Notes: generated by a model from the sequence alone, not told the origin. 64,000 bases of DNA from JAYWGN01 sp043778255 (GCA_043778255.1 JAYWGN010000057.1:94445-158444), one strand, 5' to 3'; shown: positions 1-10,214, numbered from the stretch's first letter. A program made the numbers and translations.

Positions 1-18
1 AATTTAAACACCAACCGT

Positions 19-1932
19 ATGCCTTATCCCTACCAAATAAAAAGTAAAGCGGAATATGATATAGCTTACAAAAAAAGTATAGAAACACCCGACGTATTTT
101 GGGGCGAAGTAGCCGAAAGTTTTGAATGGCATACTAAATGGGATAAAGTATTGGAATGGAATTTTGATGAACCCAATATAAAATGGTTTAACAATGCACA
201 ATTAAATATTACTATTAATTGTTTGGATAGGCATTTGGCTACCAAAGCCAACCAACCTGCCATTATATGGGAACCTAATGACGATACCGAAAATTTTATA
301 ACATTTACCTATAGTGAATTGCACTTTAAAGTTTGCCAATTTGCAACCGTATTAACTAATAACGGTATTGCTAAAGGCGACCGAGTTTGCATATATATGG
401 GTATGGTGCCTGAGTTGGCTATAGCCGTATTAGCTTGTGCTCGTATTGGTGCTATACACAGTGTAATATTTGGAGGCTTTAGTGCCCAAAGTATTGCTGA
501 CAGGCTAATTGATGCTCATGCTGAGTATATCATTACTTGTGACGGTGCTTACCGTGGCAACAAAACTATTGCCTTAAAATCAATAATAGACGATGCTTTA
601 ATAGCTTGTAAATTTGTAAAAAAAGTAATAGTACATACCCGAACTCATACACCCATTAGTATGCTTAAAGGTAGAGATATTTGGTGGCAAGATGAGGTTG
701 AAAAAGTTGTAGCTAATGGAAATAATTTTTGCGAAGCAACTATAATGAATGCCGAGGATCCCTTATTTATATTATACACAAGTGGTAGTACTGGCAAGCC
801 AAAAGGTGTGGTACACACTTGTGGTGGTTATATGGTTTATACGGCTTATACTTTTGTAAATGTGTTTCAATATACAGCACCTGATGTGTTTTTCTGTAGT
901 GCCGATATTGGGTGGATAACAGGGCATAGTTATATTTTATACGGTACATTACTGGCAGGTGCAACCTCGCTTTTATTTGAAGGTATTCCTACTTGGCCAG
1001 ATGCTGGAAGGTTTTGGAACATTGTAGCAAAACATAAAGTAAATATATTATACACCGCACCAACTGCTATTAGAAGCCTTATGGGATTTGGCTTACAGCC
1101 AATTGAAGGTAAAGATTTGAGCAGCCTCAAAATATTAGGAACGGTAGGCGAACCTATAAATGAAGAGGCATGGAATTGGTATAATATAAATATTGGCAAC
1201 CAAAAATGCCCAATTGTAGATACCTGGTGGCAAACCGAAACTGGTGGTATTATGATTAGTAATTTGGCTGGTATTACGCCAAGCATACCAACCTATGCAA
1301 CCCTACCAATGCCAGGTGTAGCTTTGGTATTGGTTAATGAAAACGGAGTAGTAATTGAAGGCAATAATGTAAGTGGCAACCTTTGTATTACGCAGCCTTG
1401 GCCATCAATATTACGAACAACTTGGGGCGATCACCAACGTTGCAAAACAAATTATTATACTACTTATCCTAATATGTATTTTACCGGCGATGGGGCATTA
1501 CGTGATGCCTTTGGTAATTATCGAATTACTGGCCGTGTTGATGATGTGTTAAATGTAAGCGGCCACCGTATTGGAACAGCCGAAGTTGAAAATGCATTAA
1601 ATATGCATACAGGAGTTGTGGAAAGTGCTGTGGTAGGCTATTCACACCCAATTAAAGGGCAGGGTATATATGCTTACGTAATTTATAATAATGATTTGAA
1701 AGATGAACAACTTACAAAAAATGATATACTACAAACTGTAACTAGGGTAATTGGTGCTATAGCAAAACCCGATAAAATTCAGTTTGTAACAGGCTTGCCC
1801 AAAACACGAAGTGGTAAAATAATGCGACGAATATTAAGAAAAATTGCGGAAAATGAAATTGAAAATTTAGGGGATACATCCACCTTACTTGACCCAAGTG
1901 TGGTAGATGCAATTGTAGCTGGTAAGTTATAA
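19..1932 (+). CDS. acs: Acetyl-CoA synthetase (acetate--CoA ligase, AMP-forming)
   Basis: Activates acetate (or another short acyl acid) to acyl-CoA through an acyl-adenylate in the cytoplasm. The 637-residue length is usual for Acs. The adenylation P-loop YTSGSTGKPKG lies near residues 252-262, an aromatic A5-type motif DTWWQTETGG near 406, and the C-terminal catalytic-lysine motif PKTRSGKIMRR near 596-606. The N-terminal ACAS-like segment (VFWGEVAESFEWH) is present, so the gene is complete. The ATG is preceded by only 18 bases of window, so its promoter and upstream neighbour are unseen. It converges with the patatin gene, whose stop lies 6 bases away. Propionyl-CoA synthetase is the main alternative, but residues around the acyl pocket were not compared. 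Confidence 0.93.
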   Translation: MPYPYQIKSKAEYDIAYKKSIETPDVFWGEVAESFEWHTKWDKVLEWNFDEPNIKWFNNAQLNITINCLDRHLATKANQPAIIWEPNDDTENFITFTYSELHFKVCQFATVLTNNGIAKGDRVCIYMGMVPELAIAVLACARIGAIHSVIFGGFSAQSIADRLIDAHAEYIITCDGAYRGNKTIALKSIIDDALIACKFVKKVIVHTRTHTPISMLKGRDIWWQDEVEKVVANGNNFCEATIMNAEDPLFILYTSGSTGKPKGVVHTCGGYMVYTAYTFVNVFQYTAPDVFFCSADIGWITGHSYILYGTLLAGATSLLFEGIPTWPDAGRFWNIVAKHKVNILYTAPTAIRSLMGFGLQPIEGKDLSSLKILGTVGEPINEEAWNWYNINIGNQKCPIVDTWWQTETGGIMISNLAGITPSIPTYATLPMPGVALVLVNENGVVIEGNNVSGNLCITQPWPSILRTTWGDHQRCKTNYYTTYPNMYFTGDGALRDAFGNYRITGRVDDVLNVSGHRIGTAEVENALNMHTGVVESAVVGYSHPIKGQGIYAYVIYNNDLKDEQLTKNDILQTVTRVIGAIAKPDKIQFVTGLPKTRSGKIMRRILRKIAENEIENLGDTSTLLDPSVVDAIVAGKL

Positions 1933-1938
1933 AAGTTA

Positions 1939-2961
1939 TTAATTGTGTAGCTTCAAATAATTTGTAGTAGCCTCATAACCATTATGCACCAAGCTATTAA
2001 TTTGAGTTCTACTCATTTTTTTAATTTTAGGATCTATGGCAGCATCATCAATACAAATAGACCTTTCCCAATCGGCTTGAGTTAGTTTATACCTTGTCAT
2101 TTGTTGAAACAATAGTATAAAAAATGCCCTGCTAAACTTTGTAATATTATATATTGGTATGGGCGAAAGTGCAGTATGATTTCCATCACTATCGAGTTTT
2201 ATTTGTTCCTTTCTATCCATTCTAAAGCCAATGCTGTAGGGATTTACAGCAAATGTGTTGGGTAGTTTTGTATCCATATATTTTGTACTGTCAAATATGG
2301 CAATAGGAAAATTACACGTATTACCTCCATCAACTAATACGTTATAAGGATGCTTTTTATTTTGCTTATGCTTTATATTTCCTACACTATCTAACAATAT
2401 AGCATGGTAATAAAATGGAATACACATCGATATTCTTACCGCATCTTTAGCCAACATTTGAGGATAAGTTTCGGCAGAAAAAATAATGAGTTTTTGTAAA
2501 TTAAGGCAAGTGCCTGTTACATATATTGGTTTGTATTGTGTTGCTAATTGTTGCAAAGTTATATTGGCATTACCAGTTTTTGCTGTTATCAATTGGGATA
2601 ACCAATTTTCAAATTTATTACCTTTATACCAACCATAGTGTTTAGTTAACCTATGCAAACCACCAAAAAAGGGTATACCACCATCATTAAATTTTTGAAA
2701 TTTTGTAGTGCTAATAATTTGTTCAATTTCGGTAGCCGTATAACCTACACTAAGGAGTACAGCAGTAATAGCTCCTGCACTTGTACCACCTATTCTTTTT
2801 ATGTTAGGCAATACTTTAGCACTATCCAAAGCCTTTATAGCACCTGCATAGCCTAAACCACGTATGCCAGCACCTTCAAATACTATATTTTGTATTTGCT
2901 TTGTTTGTGCATTTATTTTTACAAAAAAAATACAAAAAAATAGTACTAAACACTTAGTCAT
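1939..2961 (-). CDS. Secreted patatin-like phospholipase
   Basis: A lipid acyl hydrolase of the patatin family, likely periplasmic or exported. Residues 1-19 form a signal peptide ending KINAQ. The glycine-rich oxyanion segment GAGIRGLGYAG is at residues 30-40, the nucleophile elbow GGTSAG at 58-63 (Ser61), and the catalytic Asp in VDGG at 211. All parts of the Ser-Asp dyad are therefore present. There is no OMP85-like barrel or type IX sorting domain at the C-terminus. Its start overlaps the end of the upstream gene by 8 bases, so the two are probably co-transcribed and translationally coupled. Confidence 0.9.
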   Translation of the reverse strand: MTKCLVLFFCIFFVKINAQTKQIQNIVFEGAGIRGLGYAGAIKALDSAKVLPNIKRIGGTSAGAITAVLLSVGYTATEIEQIISTTKFQKFNDGGIPFFGGLHRLTKHYGWYKGNKFENWLSQLITAKTGNANITLQQLATQYKPIYVTGTCLNLQKLIIFSAETYPQMLAKDAVRISMCIPFYYHAILLDSVGNIKHKQNKKHPYNVLVDGGNTCNFPIAIFDSTKYMDTKLPNTFAVNPYSIGFRMDRKEQIKLDSDGNHTALSPIPIYNITKFSRAFFILLFQQMTRYKLTQADWERSICIDDAAIDPKIKKMSRTQINSLVHNGYEATTNYLKLHN

Positions 2962-3790
2962 ATTTGTAATTATATACTAATTTACCTCTAAACATATTGC
3001 CCTTTAGGTAGCATTGCTCTTCAGTTTTTAATCCTTTTTCGTTGTACTTATAATACCACATTTGGTAGTCGTTACTGCCTTGTGTAAATATTGTTTTTTT
3101 AGTAATATGTTGTTGTGCATCATATTCAAATATTAATAAGGGCAATAGTTTTCGTTTGTATTGGTTGTACTGTACTACATCGGTTAAGTTATTAGTAGCA
3201 TCGTAATAATAATAAAAGTGGTCTTTTTCTTTTCCTTTATAGGTTACTATTTCTTCGTTAATTTGGTTGGTAAGGCTATCTGTTTTTAATTGTACTATGG
3301 TAGTATCTGTACCACCTTTTATTACATACATTTTATAATATTGTTGTTTGTCATTTTGTAGCCATTGGTGTACTTCCACAGTTTTATCTTTACTACCAGT
3401 TTCAAAGCTAGTTACGGTTATTTTACTCAATTTATTGTTTGTGTAATCGTAGTTATTTTGTATTATTAGGGTTGGGTTGCTATCCACCGATCTTGTAAGT
3501 TGGCTTTGGTTAGTATAATAGCTGTGCAAATGATTTTCGCCTACAAATGGTGAACCAGTAACGGTTATAGTATGTTTGCCATTATTTTCAATTTCTTGTT
3601 CACACAAAAAATTATCAATCTCAGTATCATCAAAATCATAACTTTTAACCACTAATTTAATAACATTTGCTTTTTTATTTTTTTGATTTAATAAGGTAGT
3701 TTCTACATTAGTTACAATATCTTTATAATAATATTGGGCATCAATTTTGCTGCTACATATTACTATTAAAAAAAATAATACAGTTTTCAT
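2954..3790 (-). CDS. Secreted protein of unknown function, YD/WG-repeat-like
   Basis: I do not recognise a named family. The product of about 278 residues begins with a signal peptide (MKTVLFFLIVICSSKIDAQ) and has a Tyr/Asp/Lys-rich body with irregular units resembling WG- or YD-type beta-repeats, such as FEYDAQQHITKKTIF and YYKYNEKGLKTEEQCY. Such repeats usually make extended beta-structures on the cell surface or in the periplasm. I place the start at the Met at 3790 rather than the Met at 3799, because the signal peptide then starts normally and a promoter-like box lies just upstream. It overlaps the downstream patatin gene by 8 bases, which suggests a two-gene lipase operon. Confidence 0.75.
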   Translation of the reverse strand: MKTVLFFLIVICSSKIDAQYYYKDIVTNVETTLLNQKNKKANVIKLVVKSYDFDDTEIDNFLCEQEIENNGKHTITVTGSPFVGENHLHSYYTNQSQLTRSVDSNPTLIIQNNYDYTNNKLSKITVTSFETGSKDKTVEVHQWLQNDKQQYYKMYVIKGGTDTTIVQLKTDSLTNQINEEIVTYKGKEKDHFYYYYDATNNLTDVVQYNQYKRKLLPLLIFEYDAQQHITKKTIFTQGSNDYQMWYYKYNEKGLKTEEQCYLKGNMFRGKLVYNYKYD

Positions 3791-3803
3791 TTTAAACATG
3801 CCA

Positions 3804-3811
3804 CAAAAATA
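3804..3811 (-). promoter_or_regulatory. Putative -7 box for the patatin operon
   Basis: Read on the minus strand this is TATTTTTG, which matches the Bacteroidota -7 consensus TAnnTTTG. It lies 13 bases upstream of the start at 3790, implying a very short leader. No clear -33 TTTG was found at the usual spacing, so this is a motif match only. Confidence 0.4.
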
Positions 3812-3912
3812 ATGCAGTTTTATATAATAGGTTTGTTAATTTATTTTTTTTATGGTAAAATGCATTTGCTGCAACTTTATTTCACCCCAATAAAAATAAA
3901 ATTAATATAATA

Positions 3913-4686
3913 ATGGCTACAATAAATAATACTATGGAAAGGTTGGTTACCATAATGGATGAGCTACGTGAAAAATGCCCTTGGGACAAAAAACAAACGA
4001 TAGCAACCCTACGTACACTTACCATTGAAGAAACTTATGAACTAACCGATGCTATAATTAATGAAGATTGGAAAGGTATAAAGGAAGAACTTGGCGATAT
4101 ATTGTTACATATAGTTTTTTATACAAAAATAGCATCCGAACAAGGGCATTTTACATTGCCAGATGTAATTGATACTGTATGCGAAAAGCTTATACACAGG
4201 CACCCTCATATATATGGTACTGTAGTGGCTAATGATGAAGAAACTGTAAAGCAAAATTGGGAAAAACTTAAATTGAAAGAGGGTAAAAAAACAATATTGG
4301 GTGGAGTACCTTTACACCTACCTAGTATGGTAAAAGCTACAAGGTTACAGGAAAAAGCAAAGCAAGTTGGCTTTGAGTGGGAACATAAACAAGATGTATG
4401 GAATAAGGTAGGGGAGGAATTAAAAGAGTTGCATGAAGCTGAACTAACAACTGAACAACACAAAATTGAAAGCGAATTTGGCGATGTATTATTTAGCTTA
4501 ATTAACTATGCAAGATTTATAAAAGTAGATGCTGAAACGGCCTTAGAAAAAACAAATAAAAAATTTATGAACCGATTTAATGCAATGGAACAAATTGCTA
4601 ATGAAACTGGCAAAGACCTATCAACAATGAGTTTGCAACAAATGGATGAACTTTGGAACACTATAAAAAAATCGTATCCTTATTAA
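3913..4686 (+). CDS. mazG: Nucleoside triphosphate pyrophosphohydrolase MazG
   Basis: Hydrolyses nucleoside triphosphates to monophosphates and PPi, cleaning the pool of aberrant nucleotides. The 257-residue length fits the two-domain MazG of Escherichia coli type. Domain 1 starts with LVTIMDELREKCPWDKKQT (residues 10-28) and has the metal-binding set EETYEL followed by EELGDILLH. Domain 2 repeats the pattern near residues 180-200 with EEL and ESEFGDVLFSLINYARF. One base separates its stop from the start of the histidine kinase, so they are likely one transcript, although a functional link is not evident. Confidence 0.93.
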   Translation: MATINNTMERLVTIMDELREKCPWDKKQTIATLRTLTIEETYELTDAIINEDWKGIKEELGDILLHIVFYTKIASEQGHFTLPDVIDTVCEKLIHRHPHIYGTVVANDEETVKQNWEKLKLKEGKKTILGGVPLHLPSMVKATRLQEKAKQVGFEWEHKQDVWNKVGEELKELHEAELTTEQHKIESEFGDVLFSLINYARFIKVDAETALEKTNKKFMNRFNAMEQIANETGKDLSTMSLQQMDELWNTIKKSYPY

Positions 4687-4687
4687 A

Positions 4688-7600
4688 ATGAAGCTCAATT
4701 TTTTAAAGCCAAAAAAAAATAAATTATTGCTGCTATTATTTACAGCAGCTTGGCTTTATATACTGCCCATACTGTACCAAATTATATTTGTAAACAATGA
4801 TAATCCACAGAAAGTAATAGCCCAAATTGAAAGTAATATAGCTAATCATGAGAATGAATTTAATGCAATTGCTGCTAATCAAAATGCCTTACAACTATTA
4901 TCTAGTAAGCGTTACAGATTAATAGATGTAGAGCAATACTACAAGCTTAAATTTAGTTTTCAACTTTACACTCCCAATGGCGACAGTACATTTAAGCTTA
5001 TGTATTGGAACAATAATACGGTACTACCTAACACCGTTGATTTGTTAAGTACCGATGGAAAATATGCAACTACAAAAGATAATGGCATTTATGAATTTGT
5101 AAAAAAAACAATTATAATAAATGGTACTACTTATATACTTACAGGGTTATTACCCATAAGGTTGCAATATTTTATAGAAACTGATTATTTAAAAAAAGAA
5201 TTTGTAGCTGAATCTGGTATTGAAAAGAAATACACAGTTTCCAATGAACCTACTATTTATCCTATTAAAAATAATGATGGTACTACATTATTATACATAA
5301 AAAAAGTAACTGATTATAGAAACACTGGTTTTAGTATGTTTTTTATTATTTGTAGGTTTCTGTTTATAATTGTTGCATTATGGTTTCTATATACTATGGC
5401 TGCTTTAGCTATGGCTCAGTATAGTTTTAACATTGTGTTTATAGTATTTGTAATTAGTGTACTTTCATTACGTGGTATAGGTTACTTTTTTAATTTTCCT
5501 GTCAATTTTAATTCAATCGAATATTTTGACCCTCGTATATATGCAGCCGATGCTGTGTTTAAGTCATTAGGTGATTTAAGTTATAATATTGTAATTGCTT
5601 ATGTAATAGTACTATTTTATATTAAATATTACAAACAAAAAACTTACTCTAACAAATATGTGCCTCTTTTTATTGATACTATAAAAATTATAAGCTTTGT
5701 AGTTTATACATTTTTCACTGTATGGTTATTTCGTAGTTTAATTACTGCCTCCACTATTTCATTTAATGTTACCAATTTTTTTAGTCTCAATAAGTATAGT
5801 TTTTTTGGCTTTGTACATATTGCATTTATTGTAATGTTATACTATTTAGTTACTTGCAAAGTTATAGTTATACAACAAGTATTTAAAGCATCAAAAGGTA
5901 TTAAATACATACTAATTGCAATTGTGGGCTTACTATTTTTGTTTTTAAATTTGAGTTGGGCTAATGATATTATTTGTATTTGGATATTGTTATGGATGCT
6001 GCTTTATGCCTTTTGTAGCAATTTTTTGGAACATCAAAAAACTACAACTTACTATAATATTAGTTTATTGTGGCTGGTATATTTTTCTGTATCGGCAAGT
6101 ATATTATTTAATTACGAAAATAAAAATAAAGAACTTACTGACCGAAAATACTTAGCACAAAAAATGGCTTTCAAGTCCGATCCTAATACCGAAAATTTAT
6201 TAAGTATTGCTTTAAGTAGGTTCGATAATAATTTTTTGAGTAAAAATATTGGTTCATTTTACAACCCGTCCCAATCATTACAAGTAAAAAATAAATTACT
6301 TAACGAAAATTTTGTAGGCTACCTTAACAAGTTTGAAACAAAAATATATACTTACGATAGCCTCGAAATGCCTTTGTATAATATGGATAGTAGTAACTAT
6401 CAAACTTTTAATGCTATAATTCAAAACCAAGGTAACCGAATAGCAAACATACCCGATTTGTATTATTATGAAACTGGGTTCGATTTGTTTCGCTATATTT
6501 TTAAAAAAACAATACTTGATACAAGTGGTAAAACTCTTGGTTATTTTATAGTACAAGCCAACCCATTATCTTACAAAAATAAAAGTACTGCTTTATCACC
6601 CGAACTATTTAAACAAAGAAATAGTTCCATTACCGAAAATGGGAATAATTACATATTTGCAGTATATAATAAATTAGAATTACGAAAACGATTTATTGAT
6701 TACGATTTGCCTACAACTATTACTAGCAGCGATATTCCACTTACCGATGATACCATTAAGTACCGCAATGGATATGAAGAGCTGTGGTACAAACTCAATA
6801 AAGATTCGGTAGTAGTGGTTGGTAAAAAAACAGGTATTTGGATAGCAACTATTACACTATTTGCTTACCTATTTTTTGCATTAATTGTTGTAACAAGTTT
6901 AGTATCGTTATTACATTTATTATTTACTGGTAAAGTAAACAAAATATTATTACAGCAAACTTTTCAATTAACGTTTAGTAAAAAGGTTCAAGTTATTGTA
7001 TGGGTGGTAAGTTTGGTTTCTTTTTTAATTGTTGGTATTGTAATTATTAGTTTATTTAATACAAGGTTTGCCAAATCTAACAAAGAAAGGCTAAGCCGTA
7101 CTATGAGTATACTAATAGCAGATGTTCAAAATAAGCTTAACAAAAATTCTATATTTGATGATGTAGTAAAAGTGTATGAACCTATGGCTAACACAGCATT
7201 AAAGGAAAGTATATTTCAAATGAGCGAAATACATAATGTTGATTTTAATATTTATGATTTGGAGGGTACTCTCAAGTTATCATCGCAACCATTTATTGAA
7301 AGTAAAGGTATATTAAGTAATAAAATAAACCCTTTAGCCTTTTTTTATTTAAGTAAAAAGGCATCGGCACAATTGGTACAGCAAGAGAGTATTGGTTCAT
7401 TTGCTTACACCAGTATGTATGTACCCATACGTGATGAAAGTGGCAAAGCTTATGGCTACCTTAATATACCTTACTACTCTTCACAAATAGATTTAAAGCA
7501 AGAAATTTCGAACTTCTTAATTACAATTATTAACCTTAATGCTTTCATATTTTTAATAGCTGGTATATTTGCTTGGCTAGTTACAAACCGCATTACCAAA

Positions 7601-8425
7601 TCGTTTGAGCTTATAAGCGAAAAAATGAGGGAGGTAAGCCTAGGTAAAAATGAAATAATAAAATGGAAAAATAAAGACGAAATTGGAGGGCTTGTAAATG
7701 AGTATAATAAAATGGTACAAAAGCTAGAAGAAAGTGCAACTGAATTAGCTAAAAGTGAAAGAGAAAATGCATGGCGAGAAATGGCAAGGCAAGTGGCACA
7801 TGAAATAAAAAACCCACTTACGCCTATGAAATTAAGTATTCAATACTTACAAAAATCGATTGATAATAATAAAGATAATGTAAAGGAATTAGCAACATCT
7901 GTAAGTAAAACTTTGGTTGAACAAATTGACCACTTAAGTACTATTGCCTCTGACTTTTCGCAATTTGCAAATATTGGTAATAGTAAAAACGAACAGTTTG
8001 ATATTGTGCCAGTTATTGCCTCATTGCAACTACTATTTATGGTGGAAAATAGTGTGGTAATTAACCTACATAACCAAGCAATTACTACACAAATATTTGC
8101 CGACAAAACACAAATAAATAGGCTATTTACCAACCTCATAAAAAATGCATTACAAGCTTACACAACTAATGGTATTAAAACAATTGATATAGACATTACC
8201 ACTACAACTACTCAAGTTGTAATTGCAGTTAAAGACTATGCCAATGGGATTCCTGTAAGTTTACAACACAAAATATTTACCCCTAACTTTACTACCAAAA
8301 CATCGGGCACTGGCTTGGGTTTGGCTATAAGCAAAGGAATTGTGGAAAATGCAAAAGGCAGTATTTATTTTACAACTAATGAATATGTTGGTACTACTTT
8401 TTATGTAAATTTGCCACAAAGTTAA
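4688..8425 (+). CDS. Large multi-pass sensor histidine kinase, NtrY-like
   Basis: A membrane sensor kinase of 1245 residues. The first membrane helix is at about residues 12-35. A block of several more helices (about 215-470) follows, then a long extracytoplasmic stretch, helices near 718-745 and 770-795, a second extracytoplasmic sensor region and a last helix near 945-965. A HAMP domain (RITKSFELISEKMREVSLGKNE) follows, then a HisKA domain with REMARQVAHEIKNPLTPMKL, where His1038 is the phosphoacceptor. The HATPase domain has an N-box (LIKNALQAY) and G-boxes (KDYANGIPV, GTGLGLAISKGIVENAKG). HEIKNPLTP is typical of NtrY-type kinases. No response regulator is adjacent, so its partner must lie elsewhere. 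The gene is unusually long because of the extra N-terminal membrane block. Confidence 0.88.
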   Translation: MKLNFLKPKKNKLLLLLFTAAWLYILPILYQIIFVNNDNPQKVIAQIESNIANHENEFNAIAANQNALQLLSSKRYRLIDVEQYYKLKFSFQLYTPNGDSTFKLMYWNNNTVLPNTVDLLSTDGKYATTKDNGIYEFVKKTIIINGTTYILTGLLPIRLQYFIETDYLKKEFVAESGIEKKYTVSNEPTIYPIKNNDGTTLLYIKKVTDYRNTGFSMFFIICRFLFIIVALWFLYTMAALAMAQYSFNIVFIVFVISVLSLRGIGYFFNFPVNFNSIEYFDPRIYAADAVFKSLGDLSYNIVIAYVIVLFYIKYYKQKTYSNKYVPLFIDTIKIISFVVYTFFTVWLFRSLITASTISFNVTNFFSLNKYSFFGFVHIAFIVMLYYLVTCKVIVIQQVFKASKGIKYILIAIVGLLFLFLNLSWANDIICIWILLWMLLYAFCSNFLEHQKTTTYYNISLLWLVYFSVSASILFNYENKNKELTDRKYLAQKMAFKSDPNTENLLSIALSRFDNNFLSKNIGSFYNPSQSLQVKNKLLNENFVGYLNKFETKIYTYDSLEMPLYNMDSSNYQTFNAIIQNQGNRIANIPDLYYYETGFDLFRYIFKKTILDTSGKTLGYFIVQANPLSYKNKSTALSPELFKQRNSSITENGNNYIFAVYNKLELRKRFIDYDLPTTITSSDIPLTDDTIKYRNGYEELWYKLNKDSVVVVGKKTGIWIATITLFAYLFFALIVVTSLVSLLHLLFTGKVNKILLQQTFQLTFSKKVQVIVWVVSLVSFLIVGIVIISLFNTRFAKSNKERLSRTMSILIADVQNKLNKNSIFDDVVKVYEPMANTALKESIFQMSEIHNVDFNIYDLEGTLKLSSQPFIESKGILSNKINPLAFFYLSKKASAQLVQQESIGSFAYTSMYVPIRDESGKAYGYLNIPYYSSQIDLKQEISNFLITIINLNAFIFLIAGIFAWLVTNRITKSFELISEKMREVSLGKNEIIKWKNKDEIGGLVNEYNKMVQKLEESATELAKSERENAWREMARQVAHEIKNPLTPMKLSIQYLQKSIDNNKDNVKELATSVSKTLVEQIDHLSTIASDFSQFANIGNSKNEQFDIVPVIASLQLLFMVENSVVINLHNQAITTQIFADKTQINRLFTNLIKNALQAYTTNGIKTIDIDITTTTTQVVIAVKDYANGIPVSLQHKIFTPNFTTKTSGTGLGLAISKGIVENAKGSIYFTTNEYVGTTFYVNLPQS

Positions 8426-8481
8426 AATTTTGATTTGCTTATAATTTGATTAATATGCTTATCTTCAATCAAAAAAAATAA

Positions 8482-8939
8482 ATGCAGCGATTTTATTTTG
8501 ATACATCTGTTTTTGGTGGAGCATTTGATAGTGTATTTGCTGAAATAACATGGCAACTTTTTGAAAGAGTTAATTTTGAGACATAATTTGTGTTTTATCT
8601 GATTTAACTGAAACAGAATTAGTTAATGCTCCAGAAAATGTGATAGAGCATTTTAAAAGTTTAAGAAAAGATAAATTAGAGAGAGTTATTGTAACAGATG
8701 AAATACTAATTTTAGCCTCTAAGTATGTGGCTGAAGGTGTGGTAGGAAAAACTAGTTTTGATGATTGTGTTCATATTGCTACGGCTACTATTTACAAAGC
8801 TGACATTTTAGTGAGCTGGAATTTTAAGCATATAGTCAATGTTTACCGAATCCGTGGTTATAACTCTATAAATATTAGATCCAATTATCAATCATTAGAA
8901 ATTCGTTCACCTAAAGAAATTATAGAATATGAAGACTGA
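8482..8939 (+). pseudogene. PIN-domain toxin-like gene, broken by a frameshift
   Basis: The ATG at 8482 opens a frame giving MQRFYFDTSVFGGAFDS, the typical N-terminus of a PIN-type nuclease with its first catalytic Asp, but it stops at 8584-8586. The remaining domain continues in the next frame: VLSDLTETELVNAPENV, then DEILILASKYV, FDDCVHIATAT, ADILVSWNFKHIVN and RSPKEIIEYED. The total of 458 nt is two more than a multiple of three, so one lost base near 8577-8585 explains it. All expected acidic motifs survive across the two frames, so the lesion looks recent. It overlaps the small downstream gene by 11 bases, as usual for this module. Confidence 0.82.
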
Positions 8940-9090
8940 AATAAAAAAGCAAAAAAATGAAAAAGACTTTGACACAATCAAAACTTTTAGGACTATTAAA
9001 GATAAAATATCTTTAGAAATATCAAATATGAACTTTGAACAAATTAAAGATTATTTGAAAGTAAATAGTGCTAAACTTTATTCAAAATAG
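8929..9090 (+). CDS. Small partner protein of the PIN module (putative antitoxin)
   Basis: A 53-residue Lys/Glu-rich protein starting MKTEIKKQKNEKDFDTIKTF and ending NSAKLYSK. Its start overlaps the end of the PIN gene by 11 bases. Small proteins of this form (a DFDTIKTFRTIKDKIS-like core followed by a short F-x-x-I/L-K-x-Y motif) sit next to PIN-like genes in many Bacteroidota and Cyanobacteria and are presumed antitoxins. The toxin frame is broken here, so this gene may now be without selection. The assignment rests on position and general resemblance, not on a recognised domain. Confidence 0.6.
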   Translation: MKTEIKKQKNEKDFDTIKTFRTIKDKISLEISNMNFEQIKDYLKVNSAKLYSK

Positions 9091-9134
9091 TAAGCTAATT
9101 AAAATATTATTTTAATTGAATTACAGAACTTAGA

Positions 9135-10214
9135 CTAACAAAATTCAACACTCAATTCATCACCTAATTTTACTAAGTCATCAACTACTAGTTGGAGTAT
9201 TGGAATCCCAGTTTTAAGTCGGTAAGTTTCCATTTCCCTTTCTGGGCTGCCTGGTATTATTACTTTTTGATTTTCGTTAATTGGTGTAGCATTTTGCATA
9301 CTTATAATCCAATTATCCATATCGGCTTTAAATTCGTTTGCAGGTCTAAAAGCATCAATTCGCATAGCACCAAAAAAATGCCCAAGTCCTTTGCCAGGCA
9401 TATTATTAGGCATTGGTATATATGCAGGAAAAGGTGGCACCCATTGGCTATAATTAGCTCCACTAAGTACACCACTCAATATATCAACTATGCTACCTAG
9501 GCAAAATCCTTTGTGGCTGCTATGTTCCCTATCGCCACCAAGTGGTAATAAGGCACCGCCTTTTTTTAAAATATTCGCATCAGTAATTTCACTACCATGC
9601 TCATCTTGCACCCAACCTGTTGGTGTAGCTTCGTTTTTACGTTGTAGTATTTCTAACTTGCCATTAGCAGCTGTAGTAGTGCTAAAATCTGCTACAAATG
9701 CAGGTTGTACTCCAGCAGGTACAGCTACTGCAATTGGGTTAGTACCCAACATTTTTTGCTTGCTAAATGTTGGCGCTACCAAGGCACTTGCATTTGTCAT
9801 TGCTATACCAATCATATCATTTTCAAGTGCCATCATAGCATGGTAACCAGCTATGCCAAAGTGGTTGCTATGTTGTACACTTACCCAACCGCTGCCTACA
9901 TTTTTTGCTTTATCAATAGCTATTTGCATAGCATAAGGTGCTACTAATAATCCAAGTCCGCTACCACCGTCTATTGTAGCTGTACTTGGGGTTTCGTGTA
10001 TTATGTGAGGTGCAGTAGTAGTTACAATTCGCCCTGCTTGCCATAGCCTTACATAGCCGCTAAGCCTTGCTATGCCATGGCTATCAATACCTCGTATATC
10101 GGCACTTAATAATACTTTTGTGGCTAATTGTGCTGCCGTAGTATTGTAACCCATTTTGGTAAATATAGCTTCGCAAAATGTTTGTAATTGTATGTAGTTA
10201 TATGTAGTACTCAT
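9135..10214 (-). CDS. Ldh-family malate/lactate/sulfolactate dehydrogenase
   Basis: An NAD(P)-dependent 2-hydroxyacid dehydrogenase of the LDH2/MDH2 family (PF02615), unrelated to classical Rossmann MDH. The 359-residue length is usual. Family signatures are LLSADIRGIDSHGIARLSGYV near residues 48-68, SGWVSVQHSNHFGIAGYHAM near 108-127, and the late segment SSHKGFCLGSIVDILSGVLSGA. The likely acid-base His lies in DSHG. The substrate cannot be told from sequence alone; members act on malate, L-lactate, sulfolactate, ureidoglycolate or delta1-piperideine-2-carboxylate. It stands alone, convergent with the PIN module and divergent from hscA. Confidence 0.88.
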   Translation of the reverse strand: MSTTYNYIQLQTFCEAIFTKMGYNTTAAQLATKVLLSADIRGIDSHGIARLSGYVRLWQAGRIVTTTAPHIIHETPSTATIDGGSGLGLLVAPYAMQIAIDKAKNVGSGWVSVQHSNHFGIAGYHAMMALENDMIGIAMTNASALVAPTFSKQKMLGTNPIAVAVPAGVQPAFVADFSTTTAANGKLEILQRKNEATPTGWVQDEHGSEITDANILKKGGALLPLGGDREHSSHKGFCLGSIVDILSGVLSGANYSQWVPPFPAYIPMPNNMPGKGLGHFFGAMRIDAFRPANEFKADMDNWIISMQNATPINENQKVIIPGSPEREMETYRLKTGIPILQLVVDDLVKLGDELSVEFC

